Positions 13,573 to 24,438 of a DNA stretch of 64,000 nucleotides are shown piece by piece. Each line of letters opens with the position of its first letter. Positions within the stretch are counted from its first letter, which is position 1. The position numbers and the translations under genes are program-made. Source of the DNA: Odiellus spinosus. Lineage: Eukaryota; Arthropoda; Arachnida; Opiliones; Phalangiidae. The stretch is from contig OY987233.1 in NCBI GenBank assembly GCA_963920705.1, positions 14,309,459 through 14,373,458 on the forward strand, read 5' to 3'. The notes below the pieces were generated by a model. That model saw nothing but the letters and a program-made list of their open reading frames with translations. It was not told the origin of the DNA and did not search any database.

Positions 13573-13757
13573 TTAAAGCGGTGCTATCACTGATAAGTTT
13601 ATTAATTTTGGTATTTAATTTTTGAAGTTTTTTGTGCACCAACCTTTAAAGATATACAGTTTTAAATATTTAAGAATTTGTTTTTAATATTATGAAAAAA
13701 ATTAAAATTATAATCCATAAGCCTTCAAAAAAATGGTGACAATATCACTTTAAAATT
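13573..13757. mobile_element. Short TTAA-ended MITE related to R1
   Basis: Starts TTAAAGCGGTGCTATCACTG and ends GGTGACAATATCACTTTAA. The ends are inverted copies of the R1 end (TTAAAGTGA..CTGTCAC) around a different AT-rich core. Confidence 0.6.
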
Positions 13758-13810
13758 AAATCTAATTTAAAACCATAGATAAAAATTTTGGTTGCTATAT
13801 AGGCAACTAT

Positions 13811-14088
13811 AGCTGTGTTCATACTATGCCTTGGAATCGATTTAAACCGTTTCAAAACGTTTCGCTAGAGTCGTGTGAACGGGAAACCGTCTTTTCTCGA
13901 ATCGATTTGATTCGATTTCTCGAAACTGCTTCGGGAACCAGTTTCATACCGATTCGGTTTCAACAACCGATATATGAAGCTACAATAAATCGATTTATTA
14001 AGACGCTAACAACGATTCCTGCCGATTTGAATATCTGTTTCATTTTACCGTTTCAAATCGATTAAGAAATGCTAGTGTGACCGTAGCT
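13811..14088 (+). mobile_element. M2 MITE, copy A
   Basis: Imperfect terminal inverted repeats of about 33 bp, AGCTGTGTTCATACTATGCC at the left and GCTAGTGTGACCGTAGCT at the right, both running into AATCGATTT. The interior is rich in GATTCGATTT / AACCGTTTC-type short inverted blocks. Orientation is opposite to copies B and C. Confidence 0.8.
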
Positions 14089-15478
14089 TTTGTAACTTTA
14101 TACCCAGTAACACTCATTGTGTAGATAATGCCAAGTGATAAATCATTATCCGTGGTTCAAACTTGGCGCGCGAATTTTTAAAACGCCTAGTCATCTTCAT
14201 TTTGGCGGGAAAAATAAAAGTTTGATAAAGCTGTTGCTAAGCAACGGTATTCTCTTACTTTTTTTGTTTTAGCACGTGAGATAGGTTTACATTCTCGGGC
14301 GCGCTCGCTATCATTTTACAGAAGTTGATTTCAGCGTGACAAAAATAGATTTCCCGCCTTTTTAACCCTATAATTTAATTTATTAGAAATAGTCAGTGAA
14401 CCTACCTTTATTGGCGCTGACTATTCCAGATGGTACGAACTGTATAATTTAGATTGCATCTCGCGCGAGATTGAAGACCCTTTTATCTTTAATTAAAACG
14501 TAATAATAGATTAAAGCCGGGAGATAGTATTAATAGTAGTGAATCTTAAGGATGATACCGAGTGGATATGGCTGTCTTTTGCCTAAATTGGCCATTGATG
14601 GATGCCTTGTTTACCCCTAACTTGTCAAAGGGGACAGCTGTCCCACGCTAAGAGAAAAAAAGGTCCCTATGTAAGTTTTTATTTTGTTTTCCTGGCGTAG
14701 TTTCAGTTTACATCCACTTTACAAGCTTAGAATGGGTTTACATCTTCAACCGTAAACCCGGTTTTTCATTAACAATTCGTTACCATTTAAGATTGTAAAT
14801 AATATATAGACGTTTACATTCTTAGAAAGATTCGAAATGTACTTATTATCTATTATAGATTGGAATTAAATGTGGTACATTTTAAGATTGCGAATAGACT
14901 TTTTCGCGTATAAATCAGCTGTTTCGGATTCCATGGTTATTTCGCCTACGCTCTTAGCGTATTAGATTACCTAAGTTGAAATGGGGTTAAGCCTTTTTGT
15001 TAAGCCTTGTTAGGCTTAATTCTACCGTAAATTTTAATTTTCGCGGGCTATCGTATTGCAATATCGTGTTTAAGTGTATGTCACGCGCTCATGTCTCCGA
15101 AATTAGTTTTTTTTATATCGCTTCGTCTTTTCCCTTTTTTGACGAAAAATGATTGGGTAGTAAGATCCCGCTCGGCTGTATATGACGTATTGAGTGACGT
15201 CATATATATTATCTTTCTTAAATTGTTTTTCAAGGTTATAGTGGATCAACTATTTTGTTGTATTTATTCATTATTAATTTGGTCTATTCTGTTAAATTTG
15301 GACATTTTTGACCAAATTAAAATATGTTTCGTCATTTTTCAATTTCTGAACATCAAATTCGTGAGTTTTTGCGTTGAGATCAGTTTGGCAAGCTGTCCAA
15401 ATCAAATCAGGTTTTTTGATTGGCCGGAGGCTGTTTAACATCAAATTAAAATTAATATTTTAAATATTTTACTTTAAA
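14089..15478. other. Non-coding region
   Basis: Contains single TTTCCCGCC-type sites (about 14205, 14348) and CG-rich islands. A 115-codon hydrophobic frame (15091-15438, plus) ends just before M2 copy B; it has several Phe/Ile/Leu-rich stretches but no recognisable family, and such frames arise by chance in T-rich DNA. Confidence 0.4.
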
Positions 15479-15755
15479 GATACGATCACATTAGCATTTC
15501 TTAATCGTTTTCACAATCCAACCGATATTCAAATCACCAGGCATCGTTTTAAGCGTCACGTGTTGATAAATCGATTTATTGTAGCTTCATCTATCGGTTG
15601 TTGAAATCGAATCGGTATGAAACTGGTTCCCGAAGCAGTTTCGAGAAATCGAATCAAATCGATTCGAGAGAAGACGGTTTCCCGTTCACACGATTCTAGC
15701 GTAACGTTTTGAAACGGTTTAAATCGATTTCAAGGCCTAGTATTAACGCAGTTTA
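15479..15755 (-). mobile_element. M2 MITE, copy B
   Basis: Starts ACGATCACATTAGCATTTC and ends TCAAGGCCTAGTATTAACGC. It is co-linear with copy A in reverse, including TCGGTATGAAACTGGTTCCC and GACGGTTTCCCGTTCACACG. Confidence 0.85.
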
Positions 15756-17283
15756 ATTTTAATTTTTCGGTATAAGAAAAATAATGTTTTAATTACTTAA
15801 TTTAAAATTATTAACTAAGAAAATTAATTAATGGTGTTTAAATCATTATTTTTTTTTCAAATTCATCCTATAGCTAGGTTTATAAAAATGAATTACTTCC
15901 TTGACCTTCGGGTCATATTACTTTATGTCGAGTCTGAACTAAAATGGTCTAATAATCTTTAAAAAAAATCAGTGTTGGGCGCTGTTTAAGTAATAATCTG
16001 TCTTGGAATGCGATTTAGACACATTTCTCGGCGGGCGTAACTTGTACCCGATGATCCCATCGATGTGCAACGCGCCCGGCAAGAATTTTGACAAATTACA
16101 GAAACCACGTTACTTTGACCTCTAAAATAATTTCTACAAACTATAATATATGTTTTGCTTTCAATTTTGAAATGAACTTAGATTTTCAATTAAAATAAAT
16201 AGCTTGGCGTAGTAAAATGTATTATTGCAAACTATAATAACTACATAACTGAGAAAGCATTTTTTGACAGCCTAGAAATCAGAAACCAGTCAAAAACCCA
16301 AGATGGGACACATCCAAAATTTGCGAATGTTTTTGGAGACTAACCTTTAATAAGAGCAAGTCTCTGTTCCAATTTTATCCAGTGATTTCTTGCTTTAGTG
16401 ATTAGAAACTATTTAAATTAAATATTTATCTTTAAATTTAATTAACTTTGTTATTTATGGTCTGATTTTGACCAAATTTGTCCCATTTTGAAACCCACCG
16501 TCAGTTTTATGTCAATCCATATAAATTTTACATATTGTTACTTCATTAATAAGTAAAATATTCAAACTTAAATAATTTATTCATCTGATTGGGTTTAAAT
16601 AATTTTGTTAATTATGGTCCGATTTGGAAGTAATTTTTCCCCATTTCGATGCTCTCATTAAGCTTAATTTTAATTAACAATTACCAGAGAAACCATAATT
16701 GATCAGACTTGACCTTTAGCAATGAACGTAATATTTTTGGGTGCACTGCGGTGTAGGTTTGGGTCTCTCTCGGGACCTCCCTGGTCGCTGGCGTTTATTT
16801 CTGGTTAAGAATACCGAAATTTAAGGAGGGTTTTTGGAGAGTGTGTGGGGGAGGGTGGTTGTGAAAACACTCTTGTTGCGATTTCGTGGTGTTTGAGGGT
16901 TTCCTAAATAACTGAGAGAGACGGGGGCGCGCGCCATATGGAAAATCTTAGATGGTTCAAAATCGTGGAGGTCTCTCAGCGTTAGAATCTTTACTTGCTG
17001 GGATTTATTTTGCACCTCATTACTAACTTGAAAAACACTTATACGATGCTCAGACTCTCTTCCTGTTTAAAACCGATCCCAGCCCCATTAACGAACAAAT
17101 GCAAAAGCTATATTCGTGTTCTGTATTTGAGGTGCGCAGTGTTTCTCATTAAGTGTACTTAAGCAACTATTTTATTAGAAATAATATAATTTAATATTTT
17201 ATGAAGTCCCATATTATTTAATTCTAATTATAATATTTTCTTTTTGGTTTTATTTTTTAATTATATTACTTTTTAGTTCTATT
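15756..17283. other. Non-coding region
   Basis: Includes two diverged copies of a module with GGTCTGATTTTGACC / GGTCCGATTTGGAAG (about 16450 and 16615) related to the 50.6-51.0 kb tandem block. A GC-richer patch at 16740-17000 includes GGGGGCGCGCGCC; its 64-aa minus frame is not recognisable. Confidence 0.45.
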
Positions 17284-17495
17284 TTCTAATGAATTTTCTC
17301 AATAAATTAGCATAGAACTAATATTTTCTCAATAAATTAGCATAGAACTAATTTTTTCTCATTAAATTAGCATAGAACTAATTTTTTCTCATTAAATTAG
17401 CATAGAACTAATTTTTCTAATTAAATTAGCATAGAACTAACATTTTGTCATTAAATTAGCATAGAACTAATATTTTGTCATTAAATTAGCATTGC
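17284..17495 (+). repeat. Tandem array, 30-bp unit with AAATTAGCATAGAACTAA
   Basis: About seven copies, with TTTTCTC/TTTTGTC variants between units. It passes directly into the next AT-rich array. Confidence 0.8.
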
Positions 17496-17935
17496 ACTAA
17501 TATATTTTCTTAGAATTTCTATAATATTCTAATAAATATACTTTAGAAATTATATAATATTCTAATAAATTTTCTGAGAAACCCTATAATATTCAAATAA
17601 ATATATTCTTAGAAATTCTATTATATTCCAATAAATATATTCTTAGAAATTCTATTATATTCTAATAAATATATTCTTAGAAATTCTATTATATTCTAAT
17701 AAATATATTCTAAATTATAATTTCTAAAATATTCTAATCATAATATTCTTAGAAATTCTATTATATTCTAATAAATATATTCTAAATTATAATTTCTAAA
17801 ATATTCTAATCATAATATTTTCTTAGAAATTATATAATATTCTAATAAATATATTTTCTTATAAATTCTATTATATTCTAATATATTTTCTTATAAATTC
17901 TATTATATTCTAATAAGTATATTTTCAAACTTGTT
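17496..17935 (+). repeat. Tandem array, about 34-40-bp unit with TATTCTAATAAATATATTC
   Basis: About eleven irregular copies sharing TTAGAAATTCTATTATATTC. Some units carry a longer TCTAAATTATAATTTCTAAA insert, so a higher-order pattern may exist. Confidence 0.7.
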
Positions 17936-18584
17936 TTATATCTAAGCAAAGAATCTCCTGGTAACTAAACTACTAAAGAACAAAAATAACACCAAAAATC
18001 CTTCAATATTTTAATAATAATAATTTTAACCTAGAAATACTTAGTATATAATTAATATTTTGGATAAATTTCTTTTGATATCACTTATATTATTTGGGCA
18101 GCGTTGAGTTATATCATCATCATCATACAAAAGCGGATGGGGTTTAACGCTTAAAGAAAATCCTATATATATACGGAGCTCCTAGCCTTAGCCTTATAGC
18201 TCTTGGACGATCCTATAGAGTGACGTTACGTTTTCTCCTAAGCTATATGAAAAGCTTTCAAGCAGATTAAAAGCTTTGACTTTTAGGACCACATCATATA
18301 GCCTCAACAACTTCAAGGCTATATTATAGCTAACAATAATGTTTGTTTACAGACAGCCATATAAGAGCTATACATCCAAAACAAAAAAATTTCCCTGCTG
18401 TTCCTAAAACTAGAACCGATCCTAGGACCAGGGTAGCCCATAAAAACGACTGACATGCGCTGTAGGCTGACGATACTTTAAAGGGGGGTTGAAGAAGAAA
18501 ATAAAATGTTTTATCGATTCTAAAAACAAAATTAAGATATTCTGGAAATTTACTTCTAAGAATTGTGTAAAAATTGGGGAAAAA
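17936..18584. other. Non-coding region
   Basis: No gene recognised. It includes TCCTATATATATACGGAGCT and a short (ATC)n run near 18112. Two overlapping minus frames (about 18330-18676) are not protein-like and extend into the adjoining foldback repeat. Confidence 0.4.
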
Positions 18585-18802
18585 TGGGATTTTGGGCATT
18601 GAATTAAAAGGAGAACCTTCGACCAATCAAAAGACTCCCTTTGTACCATTAGCCAGAAGTAAAATATCTGCGACAAGAATGAGGTTTATCACGATAAAAA
18701 GATTGAATGCCGCAGCGCGTGTCTTGGGGGTTCTTTTAAGCCAAATATACAGGGGTGTCTTTTGATTGGTCGAAGGTTCTCCTTTTAATTCTATGCCAAT
18801 AT
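18585..18802. mobile_element. F3 foldback repeat
   Basis: Inverted arms of about 50 bp (18585-18640 and 18746-18802) sharing GGAGAACCTTCGACCAATCA and its complement, around a spacer of about 105 bp. It is a small foldback or MITE-like element. Confidence 0.65.
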
Positions 18803-19917
18803 TAGGTTTCCTATTTATTGTACAATTCAGATAGACACACTTGCCTTATTTTTAGATAATCAATAAAAATAATTACCTGATTTTCGAGTTCACCCTCCCT
18901 TTAAAGTGAAACTGTCCAATAATATTTTTATTTTATTTTTTTAATTTTAACCTTTAAATCGATAAAAAAGGCGTCTGAAATCAGGGTTCATAGAAACCTG
19001 GAAAACAAGGAAATCTCAGGGTAATAAATTAAATACTAAAAATGCAAGGAAATATAAAAATATTAGTCAAATTCAAAGTTTGAGCTTTGGGTAATATTTG
19101 ATCTAAATTGGTTGTTTCATCAAATAGATTATAACCGCTCCATGGTGTCCCAATGTTATTACTCCATTTTATTGGGTAATAATTAAAAAATTGTTTACGA
19201 AGAATGATCCCATGAGGCTAGAAAAAAAAAATAAAAAAATAAAAAAGTGGATAGTTTGTTCTTGGACTTAGAAATTTCCCTGAAATATTTGTAAAAATTG
19301 GTTTTGCAAACCATCAAGTTTAGATATGCCACACTTGATAATATTTCGAATCAAGACTGTTACATTTACACATAGATTTTGATTTGCAAATCAGCTTCAA
19401 TTGATTTTAATTATATAAAATTTTATATATTATTCAATTTGAGTTTACAGCGTGTGGGAAGCCTTTTTCTCCATTTTATCTCCATGGTTTATTGTTTCGA
19501 TAAGATGAAAGGGAAGCCTTAGCTTCGCTCTCGCAGTAAACTTAACCAGAATGGTTGACTATTATAGGCTTTAGAAAGGGGTGTAGTTACTAACCTAGTG
19601 CGGCCATCGATTTTCCATAAAATATCTCGAGCTTATATACACCTTAAGGGATAAGATTGAGATTACAATAAGATTAAAGCTACGCTTCCCTATACATGTA
19701 ATTAGTTAGAAAGTGGAGCCAAGATTATAATTCAATGCAATTAAAGAATAGTTATGTCACTCTCTTTTGATTCAAGTACCTAAAAGTTGTTGGGGTTTTT
19801 TTTTTATTAAAAATAAATTTGTGTTCCAGAGGATATTACCATTAATACCCATCGACCTGGGCAATGGTCACGTAACGGGTAATACTATGTATATATACAA
19901 ATTTAAATTGTTAGAAA
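18803..19917. other. Non-coding region
   Basis: AT-rich unique DNA. A CCTCCCTTTAAAGTGAAACTGTCC sequence near 18895 (written here in two parts: CCTCCCTTTAA, then AGTGAAACTGTCC) looks like an F1 end fused to an R1 end. A GCGTGTGGGAAGCC motif lies near 19450. Confidence 0.4.
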
Positions 19918-20490
19918 CTTATAACAAAATAACATTAAAATATTCTATTACAAAATAGCGTTAAAATATTTTATGACAAAATAGCGTTCAAATATTTTGA
20001 CGAAATAGCATTCAAATATTTTTCACAAAATAACGTAAAAATATTTTATGATAAAATAGCATTAAAATATTCTATGACAAAATATAATTAAAATATTCTA
20101 TGACAAAATATAATTAAAATATTCTATGACAAAATATAATTAAAATATTCTATGACAAAATATAATTAAAATATTCTATGACAAAATATAATTAAAATAT
20201 TCTATGACAAAATATAATTAAAATATTCTATGACAAAATATAATTAAAATATTCTATGACAAAATATAATTAAAATATTCTATGACAAAATATAATTAAA
20301 ATATTCTATGACAAAATATAATTAAAATATTCTATGACAAAATATAATTAAAATATTCTATGACAAAATATAATTAAAATATTCTATGACAAAATATAAT
20401 TAAAATATTCTATGACAAAATATAATTAAAATATTCTATGACAAAATATAATAAAAATATTCTATGACAAAATATAATTAAATTTTATAT
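19918..20490 (+). repeat. Tandem array, 26-bp unit with AATATTCTATGACAAAATA
   Basis: About 21 copies. The first five are diverged (AATAGCGTTAAAATATTTT-type) and the central ones near identical, a typical pattern of edge decay and core homogenisation. Confidence 0.9.
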
Positions 20491-20549
20491 GAAAAGAAAA
20501 CATTAAAATATTTAATGAAAATAATTAAATATTCAACGAAAAAATTTAA

Positions 20550-21340
20550 ATATTCAATGAAAAAATTCGATGAAAAATATTAAAATTAAATATTGAATGA
20601 AAAACCATATTAAAATTAAATATTGAATGAAAAACCATATTAAAATTAAATATTGAATGAAAAACCATATTAAAATTAAATATTGAATGAAAAACCATAT
20701 TAAAATTAAATATTGAATGAAAAACCATATTAAAATTAAATATTGAATGAAAAACCATATTAAAATTAAATATTGAATGAAAAACCATATTAAAATTAAA
20801 TATTGAATGAAAAACCATATTAAAATTAAATATTGAATGAAAAACCATATTAAAATTAAATATTGAATGAAAAACCATATTAAAATTAAATACTGAATGA
20901 AAAACCATATTAAAATTAAATATTGAATGAAAAACCATATTAAAATTAAATATTGAATGAAAAACCATATTAAAATTAAATATTGAATGAAAAACCATAT
21001 TAAAATTAAATATTGAATGAAAAACCATATTAAAATTAAATATTGAATGAAAAACCATATTAAAATTAAATATTGAATGAAAAACCATATTAAAATTAAG
21101 TATTGAATGAAAAACCATATTAAAATTAAATATTGAATGAAAAACCATATTAAAATTAAATATTGAATGAAAAACCATATTAAAATTATATATTGAATGA
21201 AAAACCATATTAAAATTATATATTGAATGAAAAACCATATTAAAATTATATATTGAATGAAAAACCATATTAAAATTATATATTGAATGAAAAACCATAT
21301 TAAAATTATATATTCAATGAAAAACAATATTAAAATTAAT
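20550..21340 (+). repeat. Tandem array, 30-bp unit with AAATATTGAATGAAAAACC
   Basis: About 25 copies at exactly 30 bp. Near the right edge the unit changes from AAATTAAATATTG to AAATTATATATTG for the last five. Since 30 is a multiple of 3, long repetitive frames appear on the minus strand; these are not genes. Confidence 0.95.
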
Positions 21341-22129
21341 CAATAATCACTAATATTTCTATAATTATTCTACGGGAAATAAAATATCACTAAATATTAC
21401 CAAAATTCAGTTTAACCCCTTTGAAAGTGTTTCAACCTTTGTGCATCCATGTTCATAGTGAAGCTGACATCTAGGGGTTATGTCGTAGTTTGCTAATATA
21501 AACCCATTTTTTTATTATAATAATAATATAAAATAGGAAAATCTTGTCTTATGAGGAGGGAGTGGGGGTTCTAAAGACCTCGAGACTTCAACTCTTCAAA
21601 TCCCCAAAATTAAATTGTTAGTCCCCTAAGTTTTCTAACAAAAGTCTGCCGCAGCTTGAAAGGAGATGAGACAAGAGATGAGATGTGAAGACGAGTTTTC
21701 GGTAAAACTCTTCAGCTTGTTGCGTCGCTCTCAGAAATTCAAGCCCAAATCGGGTAAACCTCCCTTAGTAACCCTTTCTTTATCTTCGGCAATAAGGGAA
21801 TCCAGGCAAGCAGGCGTGGTCACGTGACCCGTAAAGAGACGCAATCCCCCCGAAAACCTCCTCCTCGATCCCCTTTCCCAGAGTATTCTTAGAAACGAGT
21901 TGAATGCGCCATCTATTAATTAATAAAGACGGCTTAGAGTGATTGATTAAGAATACCCCCCTCAACAACCACTAGAGAGAAAATGCTTTAACAATTTAAG
22001 AACAATTGGGTCTAGGGGGGCTCAAAACCCTTGACATCCCACCCACACATTATTCATATATAGGAATAGTAAATATATATTTTAGTTCACGTTTCGTTGA
22101 AACTCTATGATATGGTTGTAAAGAAATAA
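21341..22129. other. Non-coding region
   Basis: Slightly less AT-rich with no recognised gene. A 62-aa minus frame (21780-21968) has no family features. Confidence 0.4.
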
Positions 22130-22680
22130 AGGGGAATCTTAGTTCCCACGCGCTTTAAACTTAAATTGACTTTTCACGCGATTTTATGCGTATATACGAG
22201 CTTTAGTTAAATTCATTTTAAATTTTCAGCGCGCATGAAGTAGGTTACCTTTATATTTATTACTACTTTACCAAGAGATAAAAATGGAGGCTTACCTTTG
22301 TACTCGTTGCAAATTTAAATTGATTTTTTTAAACGTATAGAAAACGTGCGCGAGCTTTATATTAAATTAATTAATTTAAGTTTACAGCGCGTGCAAAGGT
22401 ATGTTACCTTTATAGTTATTATTAGTTTAATCAGAGGTACATATTGGCCTTACCTTTGTAAGTGATGTAAACTCAATGTGAAATTTGAAAATATGTAGAA
22501 AACGTGCGCGAGATTTAATAAATCAGTCTTAGTTTTCAGCGCGTGAAAAAATAGATATGTTTATTTTATTTATTGATAAAATGTATGGGGACTAGCTTTA
22601 TACTAGCTGTAAACACAAACTGAACTTGATTTTATAGAAGATAATAACGCGCAACTTCTACTTCATTACCTATTTCTTCA
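22130..22680. repeat. Diverged tandem block built on the GCGCTGTAAACT motif
   Basis: About four units of 130-160 bp. Each pairs a CTTACCTTTGTACTCGTTGC-type sequence with a downstream inverted TTTTCAGCGCGTGCAAAGGT-type sequence and an AAACGTGCGCGAGCTTTA segment between. The motifs thus alternate in orientation. Confidence 0.65.
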
Positions 22681-23440
22681 CGTATAATTTTACGTAACTT
22701 AAGCCTTGGCTTCTTAAGCCTAACGCGTAAAACTTAGGGTGGGCAACTCTCTTTGGATAAATCACGACAGCTTGGGCGCTTGCCCCATTCTTAACCTCCA
22801 CCTCCCTCAAAATGCTTTTATTTAAAAGAGGGGGAATTGAATATTGGAACGCTTATAAGAAATTACAATCTTAGAATGGTTCGTATTTTTCATAGAAAAA
22901 CCGGCTTTTTTCGTGTAATATTAACCCATTCTTAGATTGTAACATGATATATATTTCCGGTCAGTTTAACTTGTTATTGGAGAATATGAATATTGTTCGT
23001 AAACCCCTCGCCTTTGTTAGTACTATTAAGATATATTGGTTTTGAATGGGTGAGGGTGTTTAAAGGGGTTGTGTTCTCTGAATGACGTATTAAAGCACGC
23101 TTCGATTGCTTTCTTAAATGAGCGGATGCTTTTAAAACTAGGAGAGGGGGGTTGCGTGATAGGTGGGGTTCTGGCTGGAGGTTTCGGGGGTTTATATTGA
23201 GAGATTTTACACGCTTAATTTAAAGATGGAATTGATTTTGGAAGGGGGTGGAGTAGCGGGGTTAAAAGGCGATGTTGTGTAGATAAATTTTGAAATTTTG
23301 GTGATTTCGCTTAAAAGGGATTTTGCAGACAAAAGAGGTTTAAATTTATTATTGCTCTATATAGCAAATTTTGTTGTAAATGAATCAATTTGGAGGAAGT
23401 AACTTATATTTTGTGGAAGCTATTATAAAATAATTTTGTC
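22681..23440. other. Left flank of the palindromic element
   Basis: Unique, moderately G-rich non-coding DNA with no gene recognised. It shows no similarity to the right flank except the target-site duplication. Confidence 0.5.
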
Positions 23441-23444
23441 AGGA
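23441..23444. repeat. Left target-site duplication, AGGA
   Basis: AGGA lies directly outside the left tip and again outside the right tip (34997-35000). Because the element tip starts GAGTAG, the direct repeat can be read as AGGA (4 bp), AGGAG (5 bp, leaving AG...TC ends) or AGGAGA (6 bp). From memory, Polintons make 6-bp duplications and have AG...TC ends; the sequence alone does not settle the length. Confidence 0.7.
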
Positions 23445-23469
23445 GAGTAGTAGGTGAAAGGAGAGTTCA

Positions 23470-23483
23470 CCCGCAGGAGCGGG
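23470..23483. other. Subterminal hairpin, left tip
   Basis: CCCGC-AGGA-GCGGG is a 5-bp perfect GC stem with a 4-nt loop, about 25 bp inside the element end. The surrounding DNA is AT-rich, so the hairpin stands out. It may mark a recognition or replication-start structure at the tip (inference). Confidence 0.5.
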
Positions 23484-24438
23484 GGAGCAATATCCGGGCC
23501 TATTTAAAAGTGGAATATTTGTAATCTTATCTTTTTTTCTTTTTTATCTTAAGTTGTTATCTGGGTTTTTAAGTTTATTTGCTATCTTAATTTTTTATTT
23601 TCTATCTTAAGTTGTTATCTGGGCTTTTAAATTAGGATATCTTTTTCCTCTTTCTAAATTATTATATATTCATTAACTATTATATTTTTCTTTCTCATAG
23701 ATAGTTTTAGTTGAATATACGGTTTTCTAAGGTTTATGCTCTCCTATTTGATCTCCAATGATTTATATACTGCCAGAGGTAGACGGTTTTTCCAAAACGG
23801 ACAAAATGTTTTTCTCCCGCTTAGAAAGGGGAACTCCGACCCTTTACAATAGATAAGACCCATTGTAATTGTGGCGTGCGTTCCGACTGTCAGATGTCTT
23901 CTTCTTCTCGATATCCCTTGTTCTATGTAGAGCACCATCTAGTGTTTGAAATCGGTAACTTTCGGCGGAAAAGCAGCCTTAACTATTAGTTTTTCTTTCT
24001 CCTAGATAAAAAGCCCTAAATTCAACTAAAACTACGTTTTCTGCTCTCATATTTGATCTCTAACGATTTATATCTAGGTTTTCTCTTAAAGTAAAGCCCT
24101 TTTACCTAGACCCAGATATGTTCACTATGACTCATATTTACTAATGCTTGTATGTTTAACACTAAGATAAGAGACATTATTTTTGAAAATCAAGTATATT
24201 TATTTGAAACACAACACCAAACCAGTTACACAATATTAGATATTTCAATTGGAACTATATTAAGAAACACTTAAATTAAGACATTAAAAAAATTTGTTAA
24301 AACTAGTTTCAATTATCATTGAGGACTATTTTTAACAGAAAAACTCGTTAAATGGAATATTATCAATACAATGTCATTCTTGTTATCATGGGTATAAAAG
24401 TCCGTATTTACACAACTTTGAGTGGAAAAAACCTTAAA
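23484..24438. other. Left arm 3' region between polymerase stop and tip
   Basis: This is about 1 kb of AT-rich non-coding DNA downstream of the left polymerase gene. On the minus strand an AATAAA polyadenylation signal lies at 24199-24204, about 235 nt past the stop. Two diverged direct repeats (about 23705-23770 and 24005-24085) share a GTTTTCT...CTCTCATATTTGATCTC-type core with an AACGATTTATAT-like end. A 64-aa open frame (23744-23938, minus) ends inside the first of these; it resembles nothing I know and is preserved only because the palindrome is near perfect. Confidence 0.6.

Noticed and set aside
15091..15438. 115-aa hydrophobic frame as a possible membrane protein
   Set aside because: T-rich DNA yields Phe/Leu/Ile-rich frames by chance. 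There is no family motif and no splice-linked exons, and it ends against an M2 element.
20546..21327. Two overlapping 250-257-aa minus-strand frames made of a 10-residue repeat (MVFHSIFNFN)
   Set aside because: They exist only because the satellite unit is exactly 30 bp with no stop in two frames. There is no start context, no non-repetitive domain, and both frames are equally open.
23744..23938. 64-aa frame in each arm of the palindrome as a second element gene
   Set aside because: Its presence in both arms only reflects the palindrome and does not show selection. It contains no domain and overlaps a subterminal direct repeat.
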